This document shows positions 25,853 to 33,794 of a DNA stretch of 49,434 bases, one piece after another. This DNA comes from Clostridiales bacterium (lineage in GTDB: Bacteria; Bacillota; Clostridia; Lachnospirales; WQUN01), in NCBI GenBank assembly GCA_031287685.1, contig JAITSQ010000018.1, positions 1-49,434 on the forward strand. The letters run 5' to 3'. The notes beneath the pieces were generated by a model. That model was not told the DNA's origin. It made no database searches and worked only from the letters and a program-made list of their open reading frames with translations. Positions within the stretch are counted from its first letter, which is position 1; the number at the start of each line of letters is the position of its first letter. Position numbers and translations under genes: made by a program.

Positions 25853-27775
25853 TCATAGCCGCCTTATTTTAATAAGCCGCCCGGAGTTGAGCGTAGTCAG
25901 CGCGCAGACGCCCACGTCCGCGAAAATCGCCAGCCACATACTGGCCAGGCCCGCCGCCGAGAGGAGGAGCGCGGCGAGCTTCACCACGACGGCCAGCGCG
26001 ATATTCTGGCGCACGACGCTCATTACCCGGCGGGAAAAGGCCATCGCGCGGGCTATTTTGCCTATGTCGTCGTCCATTATTACAACGTCCGCGCTTTCCA
26101 CAGCGGCGGCGGAGCCGAGCGCGCCCATAGCCAGGCCGACGTCCGCGGCGGACAGGGCCGGGGCGTCGTTTATGCCGTCGCCCACAAAGGCCGTCGCGCC
26201 GTCTTTTTTTATGCCGAGCAGACGCTCGACCTTATCCCCCGGAAGCAGCTCCGCGAAAAAGCTGTCCGCGCCCGCCGCGCGCGCCGCGTCGGCCACGCTC
26301 TCCTGTCGGTCGCCGGAAAGGACGACTATCCGAGGCCGGCCAAGCTCCTTTATCCGGGCAATGGCGGTGGCCGCGTCCTCCTTGAGCCTGTCCCGGAGGG
26401 AGATGAAGCCGAGGTACCGCCCGGCCCGCGCCACGTGCGCCACAGTCGATAAATCACGGGAGCCGCCGAGAAGCGCCTCCGCCTGCCCGCGCAGGCCGTA
26501 TTCCTCCATAAGGGAGAGGCTTCCGGAGCAGACGAGCTCTCCGGAAACAGTGCCCGTAATGCCGAAACCCGCGATTTCCCGCAAGTCGCCCGCGTCGCGG
26601 GAAATGTCGATGCCCCGCGACGCGCACCCTTCCGTAACGCTCCGGGCTATGGCGTGCGCGGAGTGCTTTTCAAGCGTGCCGGCGATTTCCATAATTTCAC
26701 GCGCGTTCGCGCCGGGAGCCGCCGCGATTTCCTTGATTTCAAAGCCGCCGCTTGTCAGCGTCCCTGTTTTGTCGAAAACGACGGCGTTCAGCCGCGCCAT
26801 CTGTTGTATATATCCGCCGCCTTTGACCAGCACGCCCATTTTCGACAGCGCGCCCACCCCCGCGAAAAACGCCAGCGGCACGGAAAGCACGAGCGCGCAC
26901 GGGCAGGACACGACGAGGAAGATAAGCGCGCGGCGCAGCCACTCGGAGGGTTCGCCCCAGAAAAGCGGCGGGAGGAGCGCCAGAAAAACGGCGCACCCCA
27001 CGACGACGGGCGTGTACACTCGGCTGAAGCGCGTTATGAAGCGCTCGGCCTTGGATTTGTTCTTTTCCGCGTTTTCGATGAGTTCTAAAATCCGCGCCGC
27101 CGCGCCGTTTTCATAGCGCGCCGAAACCCGCGCCGTAATGGGCGCGTCGAGGCAGACGCAGCCGCTTAAAAGCGCGTCCCCCTCCGAGACGGCGCGGGGC
27201 GCGGATTCACCCGTCAGGGCGGAGGTATCCACAGCGCCGCGCCCGCTCAGCGCGACGCAGTCCGCCGGGATTTTTTCACCGGCTTTTATGAGGATTATGT
27301 CGTCGATTTCGAGTTCTTCAGGCGATTTGCGGACGAAAGCGCCCCCCGCCTTGACGTTGGCGAACTCCGCCTTAAGGTCGAGCAGCTCTTTGATTTCCCG
27401 GCGGGAGCGGCCCACGGCGCGGGATTCGGCGTATTCCCCGATTCGGTAAAAAATCATAACCGCCGCCGCCTCGGCGTGGTCGCCCATTGAAAACGCGCCT
27501 ATGACCGCCGCCGACATAAGGAAATTTTCGTCCAGGACGCGCCCGCGCAAAAGATTTTTCACGGCGTGAAAAAACACATCCCCGCCCAGAAGCGCGACGG
27601 AGGCCGCGAACGCGGCTATTTGCGCTTTCCCTCCGAGCGCCGGAGAAAGCGCCAGGGCGAAAACGGCCGCCCCCGCCCAGAAACTGAGCGTCCGGCCATA
27701 GTCGGCGGAACCTCCCGGTTCATTGTTATTGCGGTCTTGGTCTTGGTCTGAATGTTCACAGCACGCGCAAGCCAT
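25853..27775 (-). CDS. heavy-metal translocating P-type ATPase (Zn/Cd/Co-type)
   Basis: 640 aa from the ATG at 27775, behind an AAAGGGGGG site; the longer upstream frame has no site. It pumps divalent or soft metal ions out using ATP. Landmarks are the membrane CPC motif (SCPCALVLSVPLAF), the phosphorylation loop DKTGTLTSG, and GDGINDAPALSAADVGLAMG. No full HMA domain is present; the N-terminus is only MACACCEHSDQDQD, a short Cys/His/Asp metal-catching end. Paired with the ArsR-type regulator upstream, as in cadCA. Zn/Cd is more likely than Cu given the regulator's site. Confidence 0.92.
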   Translation of the reverse strand: MACACCEHSDQDQDRNNNEPGGSADYGRTLSFWAGAAVFALALSPALGGKAQIAAFAASVALLGGDVFFHAVKNLLRGRVLDENFLMSAAVIGAFSMGDHAEAAAVMIFYRIGEYAESRAVGRSRREIKELLDLKAEFANVKAGGAFVRKSPEELEIDDIILIKAGEKIPADCVALSGRGAVDTSALTGESAPRAVSEGDALLSGCVCLDAPITARVSARYENGAAARILELIENAEKNKSKAERFITRFSRVYTPVVVGCAVFLALLPPLFWGEPSEWLRRALIFLVVSCPCALVLSVPLAFFAGVGALSKMGVLVKGGGYIQQMARLNAVVFDKTGTLTSGGFEIKEIAAAPGANAREIMEIAGTLEKHSAHAIARSVTEGCASRGIDISRDAGDLREIAGFGITGTVSGELVCSGSLSLMEEYGLRGQAEALLGGSRDLSTVAHVARAGRYLGFISLRDRLKEDAATAIARIKELGRPRIVVLSGDRQESVADAARAAGADSFFAELLPGDKVERLLGIKKDGATAFVGDGINDAPALSAADVGLAMGALGSAAAVESADVVIMDDDIGKIARAMAFSRRVMSVVRQNIALAVVVKLAALLLSAAGLASMWLAIFADVGVCALTTLNSGRLIKIRRL

Positions 27776-27810
27776 AAAATACCCCCCTTTTTCGCTTATA
27801 TAGCGCTTTT

Positions 27811-27867
27811 GCTCGGTGTTTTGTTTGTCTAAAAAGATATTAGACAATCTCAAGCCCCCTTCTTGAC
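27811..27867. repeat. R1 palindromic repeat between regulator and ATPase
   Basis: GCTCGGTGTTTT, stem GTTTGTCTAAA with TTAGACAATCTC (imperfect), then AAGCCCCCTTCTTG. It is preceded by TATATAGCGCTTTT, an R2-like half. It sits within the presumed two-gene metal operon, in the 116 bp between the genes. Confidence 0.75.
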
Positions 27868-27891
27868 CAGGAAAAGTGAAAGCGCGGCAGT

Positions 27892-28212
27892 CTAATTCTC
27901 GTCGTCATACACTTTTTTGTGCAGGAGGTGGTCAAGCCCCTGCTCAAGCAGGACGGCGATATGGTCGTCGTCAAGCGAATAGTACACTGTTTTGCCGTCT
28001 TTGCGGAATTTTACAAAGTCGTTCTGGCGCAGGACGCGCAGCTGGTGGGAGACCGCCGGCTGAGAAAGCCCCAGGCTCTCCGCCAGATCTCCTACGCAGA
28101 CCTCTCCGGCGCGGAGGGCGCAGAGGATTTTTATGCGCGTGGAGTCGCCAAATATCTTGTAAAAGTCGGCCAAGTCGTAAATTACCTCGTCGGATACGCG
28201 TATAGGTATCAC
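27892..28212 (-). CDS. ArsR/SmtB-family metal-sensing repressor
   Basis: 106 aa winged-helix dimer. The recognition helix is LSQPAVSHQLRVLRQNDFV (about 49-67) and the wing KFRKDGKTVYYSL. The last helix carries D82-x-H84-x10-H95-x2-H98, the alpha-5 zinc site pattern of the CzrA/SmtB group, so Zn or Co sensing is inferred. A single Cys39 sits in EVCVGD; the CxC pair of CadC is absent. It is divergent from nothing; it leads the ATPase gene, and a 7-6-7 inverted repeat overlaps its own promoter. Confidence 0.92.
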   Translation of the reverse strand: MIPIRVSDEVIYDLADFYKIFGDSTRIKILCALRAGEVCVGDLAESLGLSQPAVSHQLRVLRQNDFVKFRKDGKTVYYSLDDDHIAVLLEQGLDHLLHKKVYDDEN

Positions 28213-28222
28213 TCCTAAAATT

Positions 28223-28252
28223 AATATATGAATATCTGTTCATATGTTACAA
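28223..28252 (-). promoter_or_regulatory. promoter with overlapping ArsR-type operator
   Basis: Minus strand TTGTAA, 18 nt, TATATT. Inside and across the -10 lies a perfect inverted repeat, ATATGAA, 6 nt, TTCATAT (28226-28245). It is close to known SmtB/CzrA operators. Repressor bound here would block polymerase, giving autoregulation relieved by metal. Confidence 0.8.
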
Positions 28253-28268
28253 TAAAAAAAAGAGCTTG

Positions 28269-28907
28269 TCAAGCCCTTTTTTTGCCAGATTTCGACAATT
28301 TTTTATCAACCGCTATAAAAATTAAACAAATAAGCATCACTCCAGCCGCGAGAAGGCCGAGCCATTTCAGAAGCCCCCGCGCGCCCTTCGCGGGGTCCGT
28401 AAAAAAATAAAGGCTCGCGCCGTATTTCAGGCTGACCGCGGCGGAAACCGCTCCGTAGGCAAGAGGGTAGGCCGCCCAAATAAAAACGTCTTTCCATCTG
28501 AACGAGCCGTGTTTTTCAAAAGCGGCCCAAACAAAAATGAAGCCGAGCGGCGAAACCACGTGGGTAATCGTCCGCGCCAGGGAATACCCCGCGCCGCCGA
28601 AATCCCGCCAAATTTGATAAAGCGCGAGATTGTACACAAGGCACGTAAGGGTTATCGCGGGCAGGGCAAACCCGGCGAGTTTGGTTTTCGCCCCGGAGTC
28701 AAACGGCAGAAGGCTCAGCGCGAGCGACGCGGCGACAAGAAGATTGCTTTGAATCGTGAAATAACACAGAGATTTCAACTCAATTTTCCCGCCGGAAAAA
28801 ACCGAAGCCCTCAGCGCGTACAGGACGGCGGCAAGCAGCGCGGCCCTAACGGCAAAAAAAATTATTTTGCCCGGTGTTTGAGCTTGCCTAAAAAAAGATT
28901 TAAACAA
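28269..28907 (-). CDS. Pr6Pr-family membrane protein, start inside an R1 repeat
   Basis: About 212 aa with six predicted membrane helices. FTIQSNLLVA (about 50-59) and the HVVSPLGFIFVWAAFE segment are typical of Pr6Pr/FAR-17a-like proteins, whose role in bacteria is unclear. No ATG is available: the frame's only plausible starts are TTG codons at 28907 and 28913, both inside the R1 repeat. The repeat arm AAGGGGG lies at a good distance for 28907. The first 14 or so residues are thus repeat-encoded. No promoter was seen. Confidence 0.8.
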   Translation of the reverse strand: MFKSFFRQAQTPGKIIFFAVRAALLAAVLYALRASVFSGGKIELKSLCYFTIQSNLLVAASLALSLLPFDSGAKTKLAGFALPAITLTCLVYNLALYQIWRDFGGAGYSLARTITHVVSPLGFIFVWAAFEKHGSFRWKDVFIWAAYPLAYGAVSAAVSLKYGASLYFFTDPAKGARGLLKWLGLLAAGVMLICLIFIAVDKKLSKSGKKRA

Positions 28908-28927
28908 GCTCAAGCCCCCTTCTTGCT
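28869..28927. repeat. R1 palindromic repeat overlapping the Pr6Pr gene start
   Basis: CCGGTGTTTGAGCTTGCCTAAA on the left pairs through GAGCTTG/CAAGCTC with TTTAAACAAGCTCAAG; CCCCCTTCTTG closes the right arm. The stem differs in sequence from the TTTGTCTAAA-type copies. Confidence 0.8.
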
Positions 28928-28929
28928 CA

Positions 28930-29352
28930 TTACGCTTCCCCGTAAATCCTCAGGGGCAGGTTCACCCGGCCCATATCGCTTCCGCTGGATATGATGAACG
29001 AGGTTTCACGGTTTGTGAAAATCTGGCCGTATTGGCTGTTTTCGCGCCGGCCGCGAAGCCAAGCTCCTTCGCGCAGGATTTCAAACTCCATATCCCCGCG
29101 CAGGTCGATTCCCGCTATCGTCACCTTTGCCTGGGCGTTGTCAACGGAGATGACGCCCTCCACGGAACGCGGGCTGCCCATATCAATAAGGCGCGAGGCA
29201 ATCACCGACAGGCACGCCGAGGAGTCGTAAACTTGCCGCGCGGCGGCGAAATCCTCCGGGGATATGCGTGAGGAAAGCCCTTCGCATATTCCGGCAAGCT
29301 CCCCGGAGGAGCGGGACAGCAGGTCTTTCGCCTGTTGTATAAGGTCGTTCAT
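28930..29352 (-). CDS. small protein of unknown function, DUF5348-like C-terminus
   Basis: 140 aa from the ATG at 29352 (GGAGGA site). Residues 1-70 are helical (LIQQAKDLLSRSSGELAGI). Residues 75-140 form a beta-rich segment with EFEILREGAWLRGRRENSQY, resembling small DUF5348 domains; this is a tentative reading. It lies downstream of cheR on the same strand, with a 312-bp repeat region between. Possibly mobile-element related, since such domains often occur there. Confidence 0.6.
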   Translation of the reverse strand: MNDLIQQAKDLLSRSSGELAGICEGLSSRISPEDFAAARQVYDSSACLSVIASRLIDMGSPRSVEGVISVDNAQAKVTIAGIDLRGDMEFEILREGAWLRGRRENSQYGQIFTNRETSFIISSGSDMGRVNLPLRIYGEA

Positions 29353-29375
29353 AATCAGTCCTCCTTTATTTCTGA

Positions 29376-29669
29376 AGTTAGAACCTGTGTTCAATAAGAA
29401 GGGGGCTTTCATTTGTCTAAATTTGCTTTAGACAAATGAAAACACCGAGCAAGCTGCCGCCCGTCTTTGCGGCGGATTATTCCGCGCTTTTGCGTTGCGC
29501 GTCCTTGACTTACTTTTCAAGTAAGCCCGGGAGGCTTGGGCGAGCAGTTCGCGAAGCGAACGACCAGCCTGCGGACACGCGCCCCCCGCGTTTGCTTTGC
29601 AAACGCTCGTGCCGCGAAAAATCCGGCTCGCAAATCCGGGCGGCCCATTATTGAACACATGTTCTTACT
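29376..29669. mobile_element. MITE-like element with 22-bp terminal inverted repeats
   Basis: Ends at 29376-29397 and 29648-29669 match in inverted orientation at 20 of 22 positions (core TGTGTTCAATAA). The 294-bp unit has no gene. Inside are an R1 copy (29396-29455), then short palindromes such as TTCGCGAAGCGAA, GCGTTTGCTTTGCAAACGC and TTACTTTTCAAGTAA. The right end overlaps the cheR stop codon (29665-29667). No clear target-site duplication was found. This fills the gap between cheR and the small gene. Confidence 0.55.
29396..29455. repeat. R1 palindromic repeat within the MITE-like element
   Basis: AGAAGGGGGCTTT, stem CATTTGTCTAAA with TTTAGACAAATG (perfect), then AAAACACCGAGCAAG. Its left arm joins the terminal inverted repeat directly. 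Confidence 0.8.
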
Positions 29670-30477
29670 TTCTGTAGGTGGCCGGCATAAGGTATTTATA
29701 CGGCGTGGTGCTTTGGTTGAGGCTTTCGGAATGGCCGATAAAGAGCCAGCCGCCGTTTTCCGTGAATTTATGGAAGCGCTCCACGAGCGCGTCCCGCGTC
29801 GGGGTGTCGAAATAAATCATTACGTTGCGGCAAAAAATCACCTGGAACTTGCGCCTGAAAGGAAAATGTTCGTTCATCAGGTTGAATTTACGGTAGGTGA
29901 TGAGCTTCTTGAGGCGGTCCGTCACGACTCTGTTGGCGCCGTCGTAGTCCGTAAAATAATTTTTCTGCCAGTCCTCCGGCAGGGTCGCCACGCTTTCTTT
30001 GCTGTAAATCCCTCTGACGGCCTTATCAAGCACGGTCGTCGAGATGTCCGTGGCGAGGATTTCAATATTCCAATTGTCCGAGTCCTTGAAAAAATCCTGT
30101 ATTATCATCATAAGGGTGTACGGCTCCTCTCCGGAGGAGGAGCCGGCGCACCAAAGCCGCAGGTCTTTTTCGGCGGCGTAGGTTTCCTTTATATACGGCA
30201 GGACGGTGTCGCGGAAATAGTCGAAATGGTCGGTTTCGCGCATAAAGAAAGTGTGGTTGGTCGTTATGCGGTCAATAAAGCGCGTCACGGCCTCCCCGCT
30301 TTTGTCGGAGGTAAGGTATTTATAATAGTCAGTGAAATTAGTCAGGCCCTGCTCCTGTAAGATTACGCGCAAACGCGAAAACACCATAGACCGCTTTTCG
30401 TCGCCGAGGTTTATGCCGAAATTTTTCTTTATGTAATCCCTCAGCATATCAAATTCTTGATTCGTAATATCTTGCAT
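29665..30477 (-). CDS. cheR: chemotaxis protein methyltransferase CheR
   Basis: 270 aa. Adds methyl groups from SAM to glutamates of chemoreceptors. N-terminal helical domain (residues 1-75, with FGINLGDEKRSMVFSRL), then the catalytic domain: LRLWCAGSSSGEEPYTLMM (SAM loop, about 110-128), IEILATDIS, and FQVIFCRNVMIYFD (about 217-230). Alone here, without other che genes apart from the chemoreceptor at 15035. The stop lies within a terminal inverted repeat. Confidence 0.96.
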   Translation of the reverse strand: MQDITNQEFDMLRDYIKKNFGINLGDEKRSMVFSRLRVILQEQGLTNFTDYYKYLTSDKSGEAVTRFIDRITTNHTFFMRETDHFDYFRDTVLPYIKETYAAEKDLRLWCAGSSSGEEPYTLMMIIQDFFKDSDNWNIEILATDISTTVLDKAVRGIYSKESVATLPEDWQKNYFTDYDGANRVVTDRLKKLITYRKFNLMNEHFPFRRKFQVIFCRNVMIYFDTPTRDALVERFHKFTENGGWLFIGHSESLNQSTTPYKYLMPATYRK

Positions 30478-30530
30478 AATGGCGCTCCTTTGATGTATTA
30501 TGTATGTATTATTTTACGCGGGGTGTTTTT

Positions 30531-31715
30531 TTGATAAACGAGAGGTTCGCCGGAGTTATCGCCGAATATAACCCTTTTCACAACGGGCACGCGTTTCATT
30601 TGCGCGAGGCGAAGCGGCTTTCGGGCGCTTCCCGCGCGGTCGTCATAATGAGCGGGAGCTTCACCCAGCGGGGCGAGCCGGCGGTGTACGATAAATATTC
30701 GCGCGCGCGCGCGGCGCTTCTTTGCGGCGCGGATTTGGTTCTTGAGCTGCCGCTTTACGCCGCCGTGTCAAGCGCGGAATACTTCGCCCGGGGGGGAGCG
30801 GCGGCTCTGCGCGCCTTGAACTCCGTCGGGCTGTGCGATTATATCGCTTTCGGCGCCGAAACGGACGACCTCGCGGAGCTTAAAACTCTTGCCGATTTAC
30901 GGGAAGCGCCTGAGTTTAACGAGAAACTCCGCGCCCTCCTTGCGGAGGGACATTCCTATACCCGAGCCGTGACGCTCTCCTGCGAGAGCTTCGGGCAAAA
31001 CGCGCTGTTCGGCAAGCCGAACAACATCCTCGCCGTCGAGTATCTCCGCGCGATCAGAAATTCCCCGATTATTCCGATAAATATCCGGCGGACGACAGTT
31101 TTCCATGACCCGCGCGCCACGGGGAGCGTGGCCTCCGCGACGGCGGTGCGGGAAGCGGTTTTCGCCGGGGATTTCGCGGGGGTTGAGCGAACCGTGCCCC
31201 GAGAGGCGTTCAAGCTTTATGAAAACGCCGGAAGCGCCCGTATTGACCGGCTCAGCCCCATACTTCAGTATATCCTGAAAACGGGAGGGTACGCGGTTTC
31301 GGGCGAGGGCTTGGAGCGGCGGATAGCCGACTGCGCGTCGCGTAATTTTCAAATTACTTCTATTATAGCAGAAGTTAAGACGAAACGCTACACCTTTACA
31401 AAAATCAACAGAACAATATTGAAAATAATTTTGGGAATAGACGATTCTTACTTCCGGGATTTCCGGGGGGAATGTCAGAATCTGCCTTATTTGCGGGTTT
31501 TGGGCGCGCGGCGGGACGCGCTCCGGGCGCTTTCGGCGCTCGCGGAAACGGGCGCCCCGGTGGTGGCTTCCGCTAAAAAAGGGGCGCGGAGCCTCTCCGG
31601 AGCGGCGAAGCGCCTGTTTGACAAGGAAATCGAGGCGGGGGATATTTACGCGATCGCTCAAGGGAAGGCCGGCGCGGCGCGCGGGGAATACGGCCGGGGG
31701 ATTATTTTAGTCTGA
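30531..31715 (+). CDS. tmcAL: tRNA(Met) cytidine acetate ligase TmcAL
   Basis: 394 aa from a TTG at 30531; the family starts a few residues before GVIAEYNPFHNGH, which rules against the ATG at 30504. The nucleotidyltransferase motif is NPFHNGHAFHL (HxGH), followed by VVIMSGSFTQRGEPAVYDKYSRA, ADLVLELPLYAAVSSAEYFA and KPNNILAVEYLRA. The family makes N4-acetylcytidine at the wobble base of elongator tRNA-Met, using acetate and ATP. It overlaps ligA by 9 bp, tail to tail. Confidence 0.93.
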   Translation: MINERFAGVIAEYNPFHNGHAFHLREAKRLSGASRAVVIMSGSFTQRGEPAVYDKYSRARAALLCGADLVLELPLYAAVSSAEYFARGGAAALRALNSVGLCDYIAFGAETDDLAELKTLADLREAPEFNEKLRALLAEGHSYTRAVTLSCESFGQNALFGKPNNILAVEYLRAIRNSPIIPINIRRTTVFHDPRATGSVASATAVREAVFAGDFAGVERTVPREAFKLYENAGSARIDRLSPILQYILKTGGYAVSGEGLERRIADCASRNFQITSIIAEVKTKRYTFTKINRTILKIILGIDDSYFRDFRGECQNLPYLRVLGARRDALRALSALAETGAPVVASAKKGARSLSGAAKRLFDKEIEAGDIYAIAQGKAGAARGEYGRGIILV

Positions 31716-33677
31716 AAGCCCCGCGAGTTCTAAAAATTCGCGCTCCGTGACGACGCTTACGCCAAGCTCCCGCGCTTTTTTATTCTTCGCGGATTGGGAC
31801 GAAGCGTCATTGTTTATAAGATACTCGGTTTTGGAGGAAACGCTGCCGGAGACTTTGCCGCCGAGTCGCTCTATTTCCGCCTGAAGCGCCTTACGGTCCG
31901 GATATTTTTGTAGCTTGCCCGTGATTACGAAGGTTTTCCCGGCGAGGGGGCCGCTTTCCGCGTCGAGGGCCTGTTTTTCTATATTTATAAAGGCGGCGGC
32001 GCGGTCGAAGAGGCGGGCGTTTTCCGGGGAGGCGAACCAGCCCCGCAGGGACGCGGAGATAACTTCGCCAAAGCCGTCTATTGCCTCAAGCTCCTCCGGG
32101 GCGGCGTTTTTGAGCCGCGCGGGGTCGTCGCCGAAATGTTTGCACAGGAGCTTGGCGCCGGCCAGCCCCACGCGGGGGATTCCCAAAGCGTGGATAAACC
32201 GGAAAAGCGGGGCGTTCCGCGCTTTTTCGACGGCCTCCGAGAGGTTTTTCGCCGATTTTTCGCCGAAACCGTCCATTGCCTTGATTTCGTCAAAGTGTTC
32301 CCCGATTTTGAATATATCCGCGACGTCGGTCAGGAATCCGCGCTCGACGAATTTCTCGGCGGTCTGCTCCGAAAATCCCTCGATGTTCATCGCGTCGCGG
32401 GAGGCGAAGTGCGTGATGGCGCGGACGAGCTGCGCGCGGCAGGCGGAGTTAGGGCAATGAAGCTCTTTGCTGTCGTTTTGGGATATTATCTGAGAGGCCC
32501 CGCCGCAAACAGGGCATTTTTCGGGGATTTCAAGCCTGCCGGAGCGCGTCAGGTTCTCCGCGATTTGCGGAATAATCATATTCGCCTTATACACGGTTAT
32601 CGCGTCGCCTATGCCGAGCTGTAAATTTTCGATTATATTCAGGTTATGGAGGGCGGCGCGGCGCACGAGGGTCCCTTCAAGCTCCACCGGCTCGAAAACG
32701 GCCACGGGGTTTATAAGCCCCGTCCGGGAGGTGTTCCATTCCACGGAAAGCAGGCGGGTTTCGGCGGTTTCGTCGCGCCACTTGAAGGCGATGGAATCTT
32801 TTGGGAATTTTGACGTGCGCCCGAGCGCGCGGCTGACTTCCTTGCTGTTTATGGTCAGGACGAGGCCGTCGGAGGCGTAAGGGGCTGTTTTCACGCTTTC
32901 CTGGAACTCCGCCACGGACTCCGCCGCGTTTTCCCGCGTTACGACGCGGAAGGGCGCGGTCTCGAAACCCATCCGGCGGAGCCACTCCAAATCCCCGCTT
33001 TTTTCGCCGGACTGGCTCGCGCCGCCCGACACAAGCCCGAACGCCAGAAAATTAACCGCGCGCCCAGGCTCTTTAAGGACTTTTGGGTCAAGCTGCCGCA
33101 CCGTGCCGGAGGCAAGGTTGCGCGGGTTTTTATACCGGTCGGACACGGACTCAAAGTCCGCGTAGGATATGACGGCTTCGCCCCGCACGGAAAACCCTTC
33201 ATTATAATTAACGCGGAGCGGGATATTTTTGAAGAAACGGCAGTTGGCGGTCACGTCCTCGCCGATTTCGCCGTTGCCGCGGGTCAGGCCCTGAGCCAGC
33301 TCCCCGTTTTCATAGGATAAGGCTATCGTCAGGCCGTCGAGCTTGAGCGAAAGCACTCCGTCGTTTTCGCCAAGAAACTCAACCAGTTCCTCGACGCTTT
33401 TCGTCTTGCCGAGGGAGAGCAGAGGGGTTTTATGAGCGGCCTTCGGCAGGAACTCGGCGGGCGAATCGCCCACGCGCCGGGTCGGGCTGCCGGAGAGGAT
33501 TATCCCGCTTTCCTCCTCGAGCGCCCGCAGGCGGTCGTATAGTTTGTCATACTCGTAATCCGTCATAACCGGCGCGCCGTCCGTGTAGTAGGCGCGGGAA
33601 GCGCCGGACAGACGGGCGGTCAATTCTTTTATTTCATTTAAAACGGCGTTCTCGCCCACTGTATCACCCGCAAGCAT
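31707..33677 (-). CDS. ligA: NAD-dependent DNA ligase LigA
   Basis: 656 aa. The adenylation lysine is in LKLDG (Lys about 112). NPRNLASGTVRQLDP follows in the nucleotidyltransferase domain. The zinc finger has CPVC and CPNSAC cysteines (about 400-425). Helix-hairpin-helix repeats follow, and the C-terminal BRCT domain begins near GKTFVITGKLQKYPDR. Full length for the family. The ATG has no clear ribosome site; a GTG at 33659 behind GGGTGA is an alternative. Confidence 0.97.
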   Translation of the reverse strand: MLAGDTVGENAVLNEIKELTARLSGASRAYYTDGAPVMTDYEYDKLYDRLRALEEESGIILSGSPTRRVGDSPAEFLPKAAHKTPLLSLGKTKSVEELVEFLGENDGVLSLKLDGLTIALSYENGELAQGLTRGNGEIGEDVTANCRFFKNIPLRVNYNEGFSVRGEAVISYADFESVSDRYKNPRNLASGTVRQLDPKVLKEPGRAVNFLAFGLVSGGASQSGEKSGDLEWLRRMGFETAPFRVVTRENAAESVAEFQESVKTAPYASDGLVLTINSKEVSRALGRTSKFPKDSIAFKWRDETAETRLLSVEWNTSRTGLINPVAVFEPVELEGTLVRRAALHNLNIIENLQLGIGDAITVYKANMIIPQIAENLTRSGRLEIPEKCPVCGGASQIISQNDSKELHCPNSACRAQLVRAITHFASRDAMNIEGFSEQTAEKFVERGFLTDVADIFKIGEHFDEIKAMDGFGEKSAKNLSEAVEKARNAPLFRFIHALGIPRVGLAGAKLLCKHFGDDPARLKNAAPEELEAIDGFGEVISASLRGWFASPENARLFDRAAAFINIEKQALDAESGPLAGKTFVITGKLQKYPDRKALQAEIERLGGKVSGSVSSKTEYLINNDASSQSAKNKKARELGVSVVTEREFLELAGLSD

Positions 33678-33714
33678 ATTTTATTAAAAAACTGTAACAA
33701 TAATGAAAGAAACC

Positions 33715-33743
33715 TATACAGCCCATAAAAATAAGTGTATAAT
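33715..33743 (+). promoter_or_regulatory. promoter of the secreted protein gene
   Basis: TATACA, 17 nt, TATAAT, about 50 nt before the TTG start, in an AT-rich stretch. Confidence 0.55.
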
Positions 33744-33794
33744 AATGATGTAATTATACAACATTTTCCGAAAAAGTCAAAGGAGGATTAAAAA

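Noticed and set aside
29430-29660. Coding sequence inside the 29376-29669 element
   Set aside because: Open frames there are made of palindromic repeat sequence, with no ribosome site and no protein-like composition.
30504-30530. ATG at 30504 as start of tmcAL
   Set aside because: It would add residues before the conserved GVIAEYNP start that the family lacks; the TTG at 30531 fits better.
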